From: JBJKSO01 sp046703825
Lineage (GTDB): Bacteria; Chloroflexota; Dormibacteria; Aeolococcales; Bog-877
NCBI GenBank assembly: GCA_046703825.1
Contig: JBJKSO010000022.1
Coordinates: forward strand, 1-55,979
Length of the DNA stretch: 55,979 bases
Direction: 5' to 3'
This document shows, piece after piece, positions 7,905-17,928 of this stretch. The notes below the pieces were generated by a model. The model had not been told where the DNA came from. It saw nothing but the letters and a program-made list of their open reading frames with translations, and ran no database searches. Each line of letters starts with the position of its first letter. Within the stretch, counting starts at the first letter, position 1. The position numbers were made by a program, and so were the translations under genes.

Positions 7905-8887
7905 GACTACTGGCGGTCGAAACTTCCTGCGACGAGACCGCAGCCGCCCTGGTGACCGACGACTGGAAAGTTGAGAGCTCGGTGGTCGCCTCTCAGGCCG
8001 CGGCCCACGCCGCCTATGGCGGGGTGGTCCCGGAACTGGCGGCGCGCATGCACCTGGAGCGGATCGCCCAGGTGGTGGAGGCCGCGCTGGCGCCGTTACC
8101 GGGTCGGCTGGACGGGGTGGCGGTGACCCGGGGCCCCGGGCTGGTGGGCTGTTTGGCGGTGGGCTCGGCCTTCGCTCAAGCCTGGGCCATGACACGCGGC
8201 CTGCCGGTGGTGGGGGTGAACCACATGACCGGGCACGTGCTGGCCGCCCGGCTGGAGGACCCGGGGCTGGAACCGCCGTTCGTGTCCCTGGTGGTGAGCG
8301 GCGGGCACACCGACCTCATCAACTACCGGGCGCATGACCAGGTCACACTGATGGGTGCCACCCGGGACGACGCCGTCGGTGAGGCGTTCGACAAAGTGGC
8401 GCGGATGCTGGGACTGGAGTACCCCGGTGGCCCGGCGATCGACCGGGTCGCCAGTGTGGGCGACCCCAGCCGCTTTCGCCTCCCGCGCCCGGTGCTGCCC
8501 AACTTCTCCTTCTCGTTCAGTGGGCTCAAGACTGCGGTGCTCTACCTGGTCCGTGACCTGGGGCGGCTGGACGACCGGACCGTTGCCGACGTGGCCGCCT
8601 CGTTCCGGCAGGCGGCGGTGGACACCCTGTGCGCGCAGCTGGAGGCGGCGGTGGAGGAGGTCAGTGCCGACCGCGTCGTCCTGGCCGGGGGCGTGGCCAG
8701 CAACCATTTGCTCCGGTCCGAAGTGCGCCGCCGACTTGCCGGGCTCGCCCAAGTGGTGATCCCCGCTCCGCAGCTCTGCACCGACAACGCGGCCATGATC
8801 GGTGCCGCCGGGCTGACCCGGGTGGCCATTCGCGGCTTCGACCGCTCCCCGGTGCCGGTCGACCCGGGTCTGCGCAGCTATGCCTGA
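7901..8887 (+). CDS. tsaD: tRNA N6-adenosine threonylcarbamoyltransferase TsaD
   Basis: 328 residues from GTG 7901, overlapping the rimI stop. TsaD transfers the threonylcarbamoyl group to A37 of ANN-decoding tRNAs. It has the complete signature set: AVETSCDETAAALV, VVPELAARMHLERI, the metal-binding NHMTGH motif, VSGGHTDL, DDAVGEAFDKVARMLGLEYP, FSFSGLKTA and GGVASNHLLR. Length is normal for the bacterial enzyme. It ends the four-gene t6A/rimI run; the next gene has its own promoter. Confidence 0.96.
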   Translation: MRLLAVETSCDETAAALVTDDWKVESSVVASQAAAHAAYGGVVPELAARMHLERIAQVVEAALAPLPGRLDGVAVTRGPGLVGCLAVGSAFAQAWAMTRGLPVVGVNHMTGHVLAARLEDPGLEPPFVSLVVSGGHTDLINYRAHDQVTLMGATRDDAVGEAFDKVARMLGLEYPGGPAIDRVASVGDPSRFRLPRPVLPNFSFSFSGLKTAVLYLVRDLGRLDDRTVADVAASFRQAAVDTLCAQLEAAVEEVSADRVVLAGGVASNHLLRSEVRRRLAGLAQVVIPAPQLCTDNAAMIGAAGLTRVAIRGFDRSPVPVDPGLRSYA

Positions 8888-8901
8888 GCTCACCAGCGCG
8901 G

Positions 8902-8930
8902 TTGACGTCAGACCGCCCCACTCCTAAGCT
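8902..8930 (+). promoter_or_regulatory. Sigma70-type promoter of the acyl-CoA synthetase gene
   Basis: TTGACG (8902-8907), a 17-base spacer, then TAAGCT (8925-8930). The start codon is 30 bases downstream and preceded by GGGAGG. This is the clearest conventional promoter in the window. Confidence 0.7.
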
Positions 8931-8960
8931 CGGGGGCGCCGCAGGCTGGGAGGCGCGATC

Positions 8961-10634
8961 GTGAAGCGACCGGGGCGTGGGGCTCCCCCCAACATGACCG
9001 ACTACGAGGGCGAGCGGGCCGTCGCCGGAATCCCGGTGCCTGAGCGCTTCAACGCCACCAAGGATGTGCTGGAAGCGCAGGCTCGAGATCGGCCCGGTGA
9101 GCTCGCGCTGCTGTCCCTGGGCGCTGCCGGCGAGGTGGTCGCCGAGCACACCTTCGCCGATCTGGCCTCGGCGGCGCGGCGGATGGCCAACGGCCTGACT
9201 GCGATGGGGGTCAACAAAGGTGATCGGGTATTTGTCATGCTCCCCCGGATTCCGGAGTGGTATGTCGCTGTTCTGGGCGCGATTCGCATTGGCGCCATCC
9301 CGATGCCGGCTACCAGCCAGCTGACCGAGCGAGACATCTCCTACCGGGTGGGGCAGGCGGAAGCCTCGGCGGCGATCACGGATTTGGCGGGTGCCGACAA
9401 GCTGGAGCGGGTACTTGGCGATCTGCCCTCGCTGCGGCAGCTGGTGCTGGCTGGTGCCGGAGCGCCGGCGGGCTGGACGTCGCTGGCGGAGTTGCTGGAG
9501 CGGGCCTCTGACGCCCAGCCGGAGCCGGATCCCACGGCCGCGTCCGACCCCATGCTCATCTACTTCACCAGCGGCACGGTCGCCTATCCCAAGATGGTGC
9601 TGCACACTCAGGCCAGCTACGGCCTAGGGCATCAGGCGACCGCGCGCTACTGGCAGGACCTGCGGGCGGGTGACCTCCACTGGACCATCTCCGACACCGG
9701 CTGGGCGAAAGCGGCTTGGGGCAAGCTCTTCGGGCAGTGGGCCCTGGGCGCGGCCGTGGTGCAGATGAACATGGGCCGGCCAGACCCGGAACTGCTGCTG
9801 TCGACCGTAGCGCGTCATGGCGTCACCAGCTTCTGTGCCCCTCCCACCATCTACCGGTCGCTGGTCCAGTGCCGTCTGCGCGACTTCGACCTGAGCCGGC
9901 TGCGCCACTGCACGGCGGCCGGGGAGCCGCTCAACCCCGAGGTGATCTCGGTCTGGCAGGACGGTGTGGGACTACCCGTCTACGACGGCTACGGCCAGAC
10001 CGAGACCGTCAACGTGGTCGCCAACTACCGTTGCCTGCCGGTGCGAGCCGGGTCGATGGGTCGGCCAGTTCCCGGCTTCGAGGTGGAGGTGGTCGATGAC
10101 GACGGCTGCCCCTGCGTAGGCGGCGAGGAGGGCAACATCGGAGTGCGCGCCCGACCCCGGCGACCCGTGGGACTCTTCGCCGGCTACTACCGTGATCCGG
10201 ACGCCACCCGAGCGGCGATGGCTGGCGACTACTACCTGACCGGCGATCGGGCGCGGCGCGACGGCGACGGCTACTTCTGGTTCGAGGGCAGGGCAGACGA
10301 TGTGATCACCTCGTCTGCGTACCGGATCGGCCCTTTCGAGGTTGAGAGCGCCTTGGTGGAGCACCCTGCGGTCATGGAGGCGGCGGTGGTGGGCAAGGAG
10401 GACCCCCAGCGCACCCAGCTGGTATGCGCCTTCGTCATCCTGGCGCCGGGTTACGTGCCCAGCGATCAGCTGGCGCGGGAGCTCCAGGACCACGTCAAAG
10501 CGGTGACCGCTCCCTACAAGTACCCCCGCGAGCTGCGCTTTGTCGGCGACCTGCCCAAGACGATCAGCGGCAAGATCCGGCGCTCGGAATTGAGGGAACT
10601 GCTCAGGGCTGAGGCTCAGTCCAGCCAGGCCTAA
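8961..10634 (+). CDS. AMP-forming acyl-CoA synthetase (medium-chain/ACSM-like)
   Basis: 557 residues from GTG 8961 (GGGAGG upstream; ATG 8994 is an alternative). It activates a carboxylic acid to acyl-CoA through an acyl-AMP. Visible are the AMP-binding loop YFTSGTVAYPKMVLHT, the SDTGWAKAAWGKLFG block typical of acetyl/medium-chain enzymes, YDGYGQTET, YYLTGDRARRDGDGYFWFEGRADDVI and the C-terminal catalytic lysine in LPKTISGKIRRSELR. The second T of the usual SGTTG is V here. Substrate is not predictable; medium-chain or branched acids are likely. It has its own promoter and appears monocistronic. Confidence 0.9.
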   Translation: MKRPGRGAPPNMTDYEGERAVAGIPVPERFNATKDVLEAQARDRPGELALLSLGAAGEVVAEHTFADLASAARRMANGLTAMGVNKGDRVFVMLPRIPEWYVAVLGAIRIGAIPMPATSQLTERDISYRVGQAEASAAITDLAGADKLERVLGDLPSLRQLVLAGAGAPAGWTSLAELLERASDAQPEPDPTAASDPMLIYFTSGTVAYPKMVLHTQASYGLGHQATARYWQDLRAGDLHWTISDTGWAKAAWGKLFGQWALGAAVVQMNMGRPDPELLLSTVARHGVTSFCAPPTIYRSLVQCRLRDFDLSRLRHCTAAGEPLNPEVISVWQDGVGLPVYDGYGQTETVNVVANYRCLPVRAGSMGRPVPGFEVEVVDDDGCPCVGGEEGNIGVRARPRRPVGLFAGYYRDPDATRAAMAGDYYLTGDRARRDGDGYFWFEGRADDVITSSAYRIGPFEVESALVEHPAVMEAAVVGKEDPQRTQLVCAFVILAPGYVPSDQLARELQDHVKAVTAPYKYPRELRFVGDLPKTISGKIRRSELRELLRAEAQSSQA

Positions 10635-11183
10635 CCAAGCAATCGCCTGCGGCTCGCCCGTGCCCGAGCGGCGTTCCGAAGCCCCCCAGGGCAAGCGCGT
10701 ACCGGTCCGCCACCCAGTTGAGCCGGCACCGGATCGTCTCGGCGGCGGGCCGCTGCTGGTCGCCGCAGGCTACTTCACCTTCGACATCCGGACGGGTTCC
10801 GGTCCCGATCAATGGTTGACGCCGCTCCTCTTGGCCCGCCGAAACGGTTCCTTCGCCCTTCCTACGATCTCGAGCTTCAGACTCCCCGGCAAGAGCATCA
10901 GCAAGATCAGCCCCGGAGTTGCGCATCAGCCAGTCAATCCGGCCCCGGACACGAGCAGCGCCAGCGCCGGTGACCGCGTACGGGGTGGGTCTCGGCGGGC
11001 TGCGATGGAGCTGAGCCCCGTACATCAGCCGAGCTCAAGCCACCGTTCCTGGCTGCTACACACCCGGACCCGGGGGTCGGGGATGGTGGAGGTCGTCGTC
11101 GTGCGAGAGAAGTACCGGCCCTTAATTTTTTGTTAGCCACCGGCGGGGAAGATCCCTGAGGAGACAAGGAAGGAGCAGGGCCC
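10635..11183. other. Gene-poor intergenic region, about 550 bases
   Basis: Open frames exist on both strands but none has family motifs, third-position GC bias or a convincing ribosome binding site. The one striking feature is an AT-rich run at 11122-11135 (TTAATTTTTTGTTA), very unusual for this GC content. It could be part of the MFS gene promoter. It is not preceded by a hairpin that would make it a terminator. Confidence 0.5.
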
Positions 11184-11195
11184 ATTTCGCAGCGA

Positions 11196-12593
11196 GTGGT
11201 ATCGCGAGGCGTGGTAGAGGCGCTCAACGAGGCGCCTCTGAGTGGATTCCACTTCCGCGCCATGTTGACGTCGGGGATGGGGTTCTTCACCGACGCCTAC
11301 GACCTTTTCATCATCGGCACCGTCCTGGCGCTGATCAAGGTTGAGTACCACCCGTCCGCCGCCATCCTCGGACTGGTCAGCAGCACCGCCCTGATCGCCG
11401 CCTTCGTTGGAGCGTTCGTGTTCGGCCGGGTGGCGGACATCTTCGGTCGCAAGTCGGTGTACGGGCTGGAGGCGGCCATCATGGCCGTCGCGGCCCTGGC
11501 TAGCGCCTTCTCCCCCAACCTGATCTGGCTGATCGTGTTCCGCTTCATCCTCGGGATAGGTATCGGGGGAGACTATCCGGTCAGCGCGGTCTTGATGTCG
11601 GAGTACTCCAACCGGCGCAACCGGGGTCGCCTGGTCGGCATGGTGTTCTCCATGCAGGCGGCCGGCCTGATCGTCGGGCCGATGGTGGCCTTGGTGATCC
11701 TGGCGCTGGGGGTGCCCCACGACATTGCCTGGCGGATCATGCTGGGTCTCGGCGCCGTCCCGGCGCTGGCTGTCATCTATTTGCGCCGGACCATGCCCGA
11801 ATCCCCCCGCTACCTGGCCCGCGTCAAGGGTCAGGCGGAGGCGGCCAAGGCGGCGGTGGAGAACTTCACCGGGACCCTCAAGGTGGACGACGCCGAGCCC
11901 GACCGGCCCTCCCGACTCTCGCTGCTCCAGTTCCTGGGCGAGCCCCGCTACCTGCTCACGCTGCTGGGCACCGCCGGTTGCTGGTTCTTCTTCGACTACG
12001 CCTACTACGGGAACACCATCTCGACGCCGCTGGTTCTGAAGACCGTTGCGCCCCACGCGAGCCTGATCCAGACGACCGCCCTGACACTGGTGATCTTTGC
12101 CTTGGCGGCGGCGCCGGGCTACGTGGTCGCCTTCCTCACCTTGGACCGGATCGGGCACAAGCGGGTGCAGATCATGGGCTTCGTCCTGATGGGGATGTGC
12201 TTCCTTGCCATCGGCATAGTGCCCGGGGTGACCACCACCATCGCTCCCTTCCTGGTCCTCTACGGACTCAGCTACTTCTTCACCGAGTTCGGACCCAACA
12301 CCACTACCTTTGTGCTCGCGGCGGAGCTGTTCCCGGTGTCGGCGCGCACAACCGGCCATGGCATATCCGCGGGCATGGCCAAGGTTGGTGCCTTTGTCGG
12401 GACTTTGACCTTTCCTCTGGTGACGGCGGCCATGGGCCTCTCCGGGGTGATGACCATCGCCTTCGGCACCGCGGTCGGCGGCGTCCTGCTCACTCTGGTG
12501 TTGCGCGAACCGGCGGGGCAGAGCCTGGAGGAGGCCAGCCAGGAGGACGGCGCGCGCGGCCGGTCTGCCCTGAGCCACGTTCGCGTCGCCTGA
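11196..12593 (+). CDS. MFS transporter, phosphate:H+ symporter-like
   Basis: 465 residues, about 12 membrane segments. MFS landmarks are GMGFFTDAYDLFIIG in helix 1, GRVADIFGRKSVYG in the first cytoplasmic loop and GIGIGGDYPVSAVLMSEY, the pattern of the PHS (Pho84-like) family. That points to inorganic phosphate, though related members carry organic acids. The GTG at 11196 is the first ordinary start in frame, but a strong Shine-Dalgarno (AAGGAAGGAG, 11166-11175) sits 20 bases away and fits an in-frame ATT at 11184 much better. No neighbour indicates the substrate. Confidence 0.85.
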   Translation: MVSRGVVEALNEAPLSGFHFRAMLTSGMGFFTDAYDLFIIGTVLALIKVEYHPSAAILGLVSSTALIAAFVGAFVFGRVADIFGRKSVYGLEAAIMAVAALASAFSPNLIWLIVFRFILGIGIGGDYPVSAVLMSEYSNRRNRGRLVGMVFSMQAAGLIVGPMVALVILALGVPHDIAWRIMLGLGAVPALAVIYLRRTMPESPRYLARVKGQAEAAKAAVENFTGTLKVDDAEPDRPSRLSLLQFLGEPRYLLTLLGTAGCWFFFDYAYYGNTISTPLVLKTVAPHASLIQTTALTLVIFALAAAPGYVVAFLTLDRIGHKRVQIMGFVLMGMCFLAIGIVPGVTTTIAPFLVLYGLSYFFTEFGPNTTTFVLAAELFPVSARTTGHGISAGMAKVGAFVGTLTFPLVTAAMGLSGVMTIAFGTAVGGVLLTLVLREPAGQSLEEASQEDGARGRSALSHVRVA

Positions 12594-12613
12594 CTGCGAC
12601 CAGTTCCGCTCCC

Positions 12614-12643
12614 TTGCCACCCGTCGCTGCTTCGGGCTAGACT
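12614..12643 (+). promoter_or_regulatory. groESL promoter
   Basis: TTGCCA (12614-12619), an 18-base spacer, then TAGACT (12638-12643). The predicted transcription start falls inside the CIRCE operator that follows directly, as expected for HrcA repression. Confidence 0.7.
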
Positions 12644-12644
12644 A

Positions 12645-12671
12645 TTAGCACTCGCTGCGTGAGAGTGCTAA
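12645..12671 (+). promoter_or_regulatory. CIRCE operator (HrcA binding site)
   Basis: A perfect TTAGCACTC-N9-GAGTGCTAA inverted repeat, identical to the CIRCE consensus. It lies between the -10 element and the ribosome binding site (GGGAGG) of groES, so the operon should be repressed by HrcA and induced by heat or misfolded protein. HrcA is not encoded in the window. Confidence 0.97.
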
Positions 12672-12687
12672 AGCAAGGGAGGACCCA

Positions 12688-12996
12688 ATGAGTCTGAAGT
12701 TGAGGCCGCTGGCCGATCGCGTCGTCGTCAAGCCGCTGGAGCGCGAGGAGACCACCAAGAGTGGCATCGTGCTGCCGGACACCGCCAAGGAGAAGCCCCA
12801 GGAAGGTCTGGTAGAGGCGGTTGGCAACGGCAAGTACAACGAGCAGACGGGTCAGCGGGTGGCGATGGACGTGTCGGTGGGTGACCGCATCATCTACGCC
12901 AAGTACGCTGGCTCCGAGATCAAGATCGACGAGCAGGATTATTTGATCCTTTCGGAGCGCGACATCTTGGCGGTGGTCGCCAACGGCAAGGCCTGA
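12688..12996 (+). CDS. groES: Co-chaperonin GroES
   Basis: 102 residues, full length. GroES caps the GroEL folding chamber. It begins LKLRPLADRVVVKPLE, contains the mobile-loop region EETTKSGIVLPDTAKEKP, and ends with the conserved DYLILSERDILAVV. ATG start with AAGGGAGG just upstream, and CIRCE in the leader. It is cotranscribed with groEL. Confidence 0.98.
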   Translation: MSLKLRPLADRVVVKPLEREETTKSGIVLPDTAKEKPQEGLVEAVGNGKYNEQTGQRVAMDVSVGDRIIYAKYAGSEIKIDEQDYLILSERDILAVVANGKA

Positions 12997-13011
12997 AGTC
13001 AACGAGCGGCC

Positions 13012-13033
13012 GCCCGCCCCTGGTCGGGCGGGC
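13012..13033 (+). other. GC hairpin between groES and groEL
   Basis: GCCCGCCC and GGGCGGGC form a perfect 8-bp stem with a 6-base loop. No U-tract follows, so it is more likely an mRNA stability or processing element that sets the groES/groEL ratio than a terminator. Confidence 0.5.
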
Positions 13034-13061
13034 GCCGGCTCCCTTCATTTCGAGGTGAGTG

Positions 13062-14711
<1,650 letters not shown>

Positions 14712-14724
14712 AGGCCGCTGACTA

Positions 14725-14758
14725 CCCGGCTCCCGGTTTGTAGGGCCCTGGGGCCGGG
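14725..14758 (+). terminator. Possible hairpin terminator after groEL (no U-tract)
   Basis: CCCGGCTCCC (about 14725-14734) can pair with GGGGCCGGG (about 14750-14758), with one bulge. It lies just after the groEL stop and before the next gene's -10-like hexamer. There is no run of T, so intrinsic termination is only a possibility. Confidence 0.35.
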
Positions 14759-14762
14759 AAGA

Positions 14763-14768
14763 GAGAAT
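14763..14768 (+). promoter_or_regulatory. Weak candidate -10 of a leaderless transcript (nitrilase gene)
   Basis: GAGAAT lies exactly 6 bases before the GTG at 14775, with no Shine-Dalgarno. A TTGTAG at 14738-14743 is a poor -35 at 19 bases. Weaker than the TANNNT cases elsewhere in the window. Confidence 0.3.
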
Positions 14769-14774
14769 GGGTCG

Positions 14775-15650
14775 GTGAGCGGGCCAGATTCGGTCTCGGT
14801 GGCGGTTTGCCAGTACGAGCCCCGCGTTGGGGAGTTGGAGCGCAACCGCGAGCTGGGCTCGACCTGGATTGAGCGGGCCGCGGATGCGGGCGCTCGCTTG
14901 GTGGTGCTGCCGGAGCTGGCTTCGTCCGGGTACACCTTCCAGTCCTCGGAAGAGGCCGCCGCCTGCGCGGAAGCGACCGCGGGTGGGCCCCTGCTCTCGG
15001 CGTGGATCGAGCGCTGTCGCCGCCACTCCGTCTACGTCGTTGCCGGTTTTGCCGAACGGGCGGCTGATCGCCTCTACAATTCCGCCCTGCTGCTCGGGCC
15101 TGAGGGTGTGCTGGGCGTGTACCGCAAGACCCACCTCTTCTTCGACGAGAAGACGTACTTCCAACCCGGCAACCTCGGGCTGCCGGTGTTCCAGCTGCCA
15201 TTCGGCAGGGTGGGCATCCTGATCTGCTACGACATCTGGTTCCCGGAGGCGGCCCGCGCCCTGGCGCTGCAGGGTGCCGATCTGATCTGCGTGCCCACCA
15301 ACTGGGTAGCCAACTTTCGGCGGGCAGCGGTGGACGAGCGCGGCTGGACCATGGGTGACTACGCCTGCGTCGGCCTGGCCACCCAGAACCAGGTCTTCGT
15401 GGCGGCGGCGGACCGGGTCGGACAGGAGCGTTCGGTCCAGTTCGTCGGCTGCAGCTGCATCGTGGGACCTGACGGCTGGATGATCGCCGGCCCGGCGTCG
15501 CCCGACGCCGACGAGCTACTGCTAGCCGAGGTCGATCTGGCCCGGGTGGAGCGCAGCCGGCAAAGGACCCCGCGCAACCACACGTTCGGGGATCGCCGAC
15601 CCGAGCTGTACCGGGAGCTACTCGCACCTTTCCCGGCCGAGGCCGAGTGA
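14775..15650 (+). CDS. Carbon-nitrogen hydrolase (nitrilase superfamily)
   Basis: 291 residues. The Glu-Lys-Cys catalytic triad is visible: E47 in LPELASSGY, K118 in VYRKTHLFFDE and C151 in ILICYDIWFPEAARAL. These hydrolyse amide or nitrile C-N bonds; the aliphatic amidase, N-carbamoylputrescine amidase and beta-ureidopropionase groups are closest in style. The exact substrate cannot be told. Its GTGA overlap with pcrA means it is cotranscribed with a DNA helicase, which gives no functional clue. Confidence 0.88.
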   Translation: MSGPDSVSVAVCQYEPRVGELERNRELGSTWIERAADAGARLVVLPELASSGYTFQSSEEAAACAEATAGGPLLSAWIERCRRHSVYVVAGFAERAADRLYNSALLLGPEGVLGVYRKTHLFFDEKTYFQPGNLGLPVFQLPFGRVGILICYDIWFPEAARALALQGADLICVPTNWVANFRRAAVDERGWTMGDYACVGLATQNQVFVAAADRVGQERSVQFVGCSCIVGPDGWMIAGPASPDADELLLAEVDLARVERSRQRTPRNHTFGDRRPELYRELLAPFPAEAE

Positions 15651-17926
15651 CGGGTCTGACGGCCAACCAGACCCAGGCCCCGGGGCTGGCGGATCAAGCT
15701 GCGCTAGCGCTCCTGGCCGGTCTCAACCCGGCCCAAGCCCGGGCGGTGAGCGCCGCTGACGGCCCCCTGTTGGTGCTGGCCGGCGCCGGTTCGGGGAAGA
15801 CCCGGGTGCTCACCCACCGCATCGCCTATCTGCTGACCACCCGGCGTACCTATCCGGACCGGGTTCTGGCGGTGACCTTCACCAACAAGGCGGCCCGAGA
15901 GATGCGCCAGCGCCTCGAAGGGCTCTTGGGCGCCCCGCCGCGGGGTATGTGGGTCGGCACCTTCCACGCGGTCTGCGCGCGGATGTTGCGCGAGCACGGC
16001 GATCTGCTGGGCATCCGCCGGGACTTCGTCATCTACGACGAGTTGGACCGGCTGGCGGTAGTGCGGGAGGCGATGAAGCTCGCCGGGATCGACGAAAAGC
16101 GCACCAGCGCCGCTGCCGTGGTGGGTGAGATCTCCCGGGCCAAGAACGAGCTCATGGCGCCGGGGGAGTACGCCGCGGGCGCCTTCGGGTTCGTGGAAGC
16201 CCAGGTGGCTCGCGTCTACCCCGCCTACCAGGAGATGCTGCAACGCTCGGGGGCGCTCGACTTCGACGACCTGCTCTGGGCGGGGGTGCGGCTGGTGCGC
16301 GAATCCGAAGCGGCCCGGGGCCACTACCAGGAGCGCTTCCAGCAGGTGCTGGTGGATGAGTACCAGGACACCAACCGCGCCCAGTACCACTTTCTCAGGG
16401 AGCTGGTCGAGCAGCACCACCACATCACCGTGGTCGGCGACCCGGACCAGTCGGTCTACAGCTGGCGCGGAGCCGACCTGCGCAACATCCTGGAGTTCCA
16501 ACAGGACTACCCGGACGCTCTGGTGGTGCCGCTGGAGCAGAACTACCGCAGCACCAAGGCCATCCTGCGGGCAGCCCAGGCGGTGATCGTCGAAAACGCC
16601 GAGCGGTTGGAGAAGGACCTCTGGACCGACGGCCCCGAGGGGGCCCCGGTGGTGGTGGCCCAGCTCTACGACGAGCGTGAGGAGGCGACCGCCGTCGCGC
16701 GCGAGATCCGGCGGCTGGTCGACCTGGGCGATCTCGAGTTCGCCGAGGCTGCCATCCTCTACCGCACCAATGCCCAGTCCCGGGCCCTGGAGGAGACGCT
16801 GCTCCGGGCGGAGATCCCCTACCGGCTCGTGGGGGGGGTCCGCTTCTACCAGCGCCGTGAGGTCAAGGACGTGCTGTCGTACCTGCGGCTGCTGGCGCTG
16901 CCCTTGGACCGCCTCTCGCTGGAGCGCGTGGTCAACGTGCCCAAGCGCGGAGTCGGCGCCCAGTCCCTGGCTCAGCTCCGCCAGCGCGCCCAGGAGCAGG
17001 GGCTGGCCGTGTGGGACCTGTTGAGGGCGCCCGAGCAGTTCGGGGTCCGGGGGGCGGCCGCCAAAGGCTTGCGCGCCTTCCGCCAGCTGGTGGAGGAGCT
17101 CACCGAGTGGTCCGCGCCCTGGCCGCTGGTGACGGTGATCGATCACGTGCTGGAGCGGACCGGCTACCGCGCCTACCTCCGCGACGGCAGCCCGGAGGGG
17201 GACGAGCGCTGGGCCAACGTGATGGAGCTGCGAGGGCTGGCGGCTGAGTACGGCGATCAGCCGGCCCTGGAGGCTCTGCCAATGTTCTTGGAACGGTCGG
17301 CGCTGGCCGGCGAGGTGGACCAGATGGAAGATGAGGTCCGGGCGGTGACTCTCATCACCCTGCACCAGGTCAAGGGCCTGGAGTTCCCCGCCGTCTTCGT
17401 CACCGGGGTTGAGGAAGGGCTGCTTCCCCACGGCCGCTCGCTCGACTCCCTGGCCCAGCTGGAGGAGGAGCGCCGCCTGCTCTACGTGGGGATGACCCGG
17501 GCCAAACGCCGCCTGTACCTCAGCCACTGCTTCCGGCGCCACCTCTACGGCAGTCCCAGCCCGGCGATTCCCTCCCGCTTTCTCGAGCCCTTGGGCCGCG
17601 GCGCGGGGGTGGAGAGCTGGGACGTGTCGGGCTCCGACCAGCCGGCGGGAGCGTACGTGCTGCCGGTGGCCGCTCGCTCCCAGCCGCTGCCGCTGCGCCG
17701 GGCCCGCGAGGTGATGCTCGAGCGAGTCCTGGCGCCGGCGCCAGCCGCCCCTGCGGTCCAGCGCTTCCAGGCGGGGGACAAGGTGGAACATGCCCGGTTC
17801 GGCCGGGGCACGATCGAGCGCAGTGAACTGGGCCCGAGCGGGGAGGAGGTAGTGATCCGCTTCACCGGAGCCGGGGTGCGCCGTTTCGCCGTCAGCGACG
17901 CGGTGCTGCGCCGGCTGGACCGCTGA
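15647..17926 (+). CDS. pcrA: ATP-dependent DNA helicase PcrA/UvrD
   Basis: 759 residues, superfamily 1A 3'-5' helicase acting in nucleotide excision and mismatch repair and in clearing RecA or transcription blocks. Motifs in order: AGAGSGKTRVLTHRI (Walker A), TFTNKAAREM (Ia), DEYQDTN (II), VVGDPDQSVYSWRGAD (III), LEQNYRST (IV), ITLHQVKGLEFPAVFV (V), LLYVGMTRAKRRLYL (VI). The C-terminal ~50 residues (FQAGDKVEHARFGRGTIER) are the Tudor-like RNA polymerase-binding domain of PcrA/UvrD. GTG start overlaps the nitrilase stop; ligA follows two bases after the stop. Confidence 0.96.
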   Translation: MTGLTANQTQAPGLADQAALALLAGLNPAQARAVSAADGPLLVLAGAGSGKTRVLTHRIAYLLTTRRTYPDRVLAVTFTNKAAREMRQRLEGLLGAPPRGMWVGTFHAVCARMLREHGDLLGIRRDFVIYDELDRLAVVREAMKLAGIDEKRTSAAAVVGEISRAKNELMAPGEYAAGAFGFVEAQVARVYPAYQEMLQRSGALDFDDLLWAGVRLVRESEAARGHYQERFQQVLVDEYQDTNRAQYHFLRELVEQHHHITVVGDPDQSVYSWRGADLRNILEFQQDYPDALVVPLEQNYRSTKAILRAAQAVIVENAERLEKDLWTDGPEGAPVVVAQLYDEREEATAVAREIRRLVDLGDLEFAEAAILYRTNAQSRALEETLLRAEIPYRLVGGVRFYQRREVKDVLSYLRLLALPLDRLSLERVVNVPKRGVGAQSLAQLRQRAQEQGLAVWDLLRAPEQFGVRGAAAKGLRAFRQLVEELTEWSAPWPLVTVIDHVLERTGYRAYLRDGSPEGDERWANVMELRGLAAEYGDQPALEALPMFLERSALAGEVDQMEDEVRAVTLITLHQVKGLEFPAVFVTGVEEGLLPHGRSLDSLAQLEEERRLLYVGMTRAKRRLYLSHCFRRHLYGSPSPAIPSRFLEPLGRGAGVESWDVSGSDQPAGAYVLPVAARSQPLPLRRAREVMLERVLAPAPAAPAVQRFQAGDKVEHARFGRGTIERSELGPSGEEVVIRFTGAGVRRFAVSDAVLRRLDR

Positions 17927-17928
17927 CG

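Noticed and set aside
11122..11135. AT-rich run as an intrinsic terminator
   Set aside because: No GC hairpin directly before it on either strand.
10660..11136. 158-codon plus-strand frame, and an overlapping minus-strand frame 11025-10603
   Set aside because: No family motif, no ribosome binding site, weak GC3 bias.
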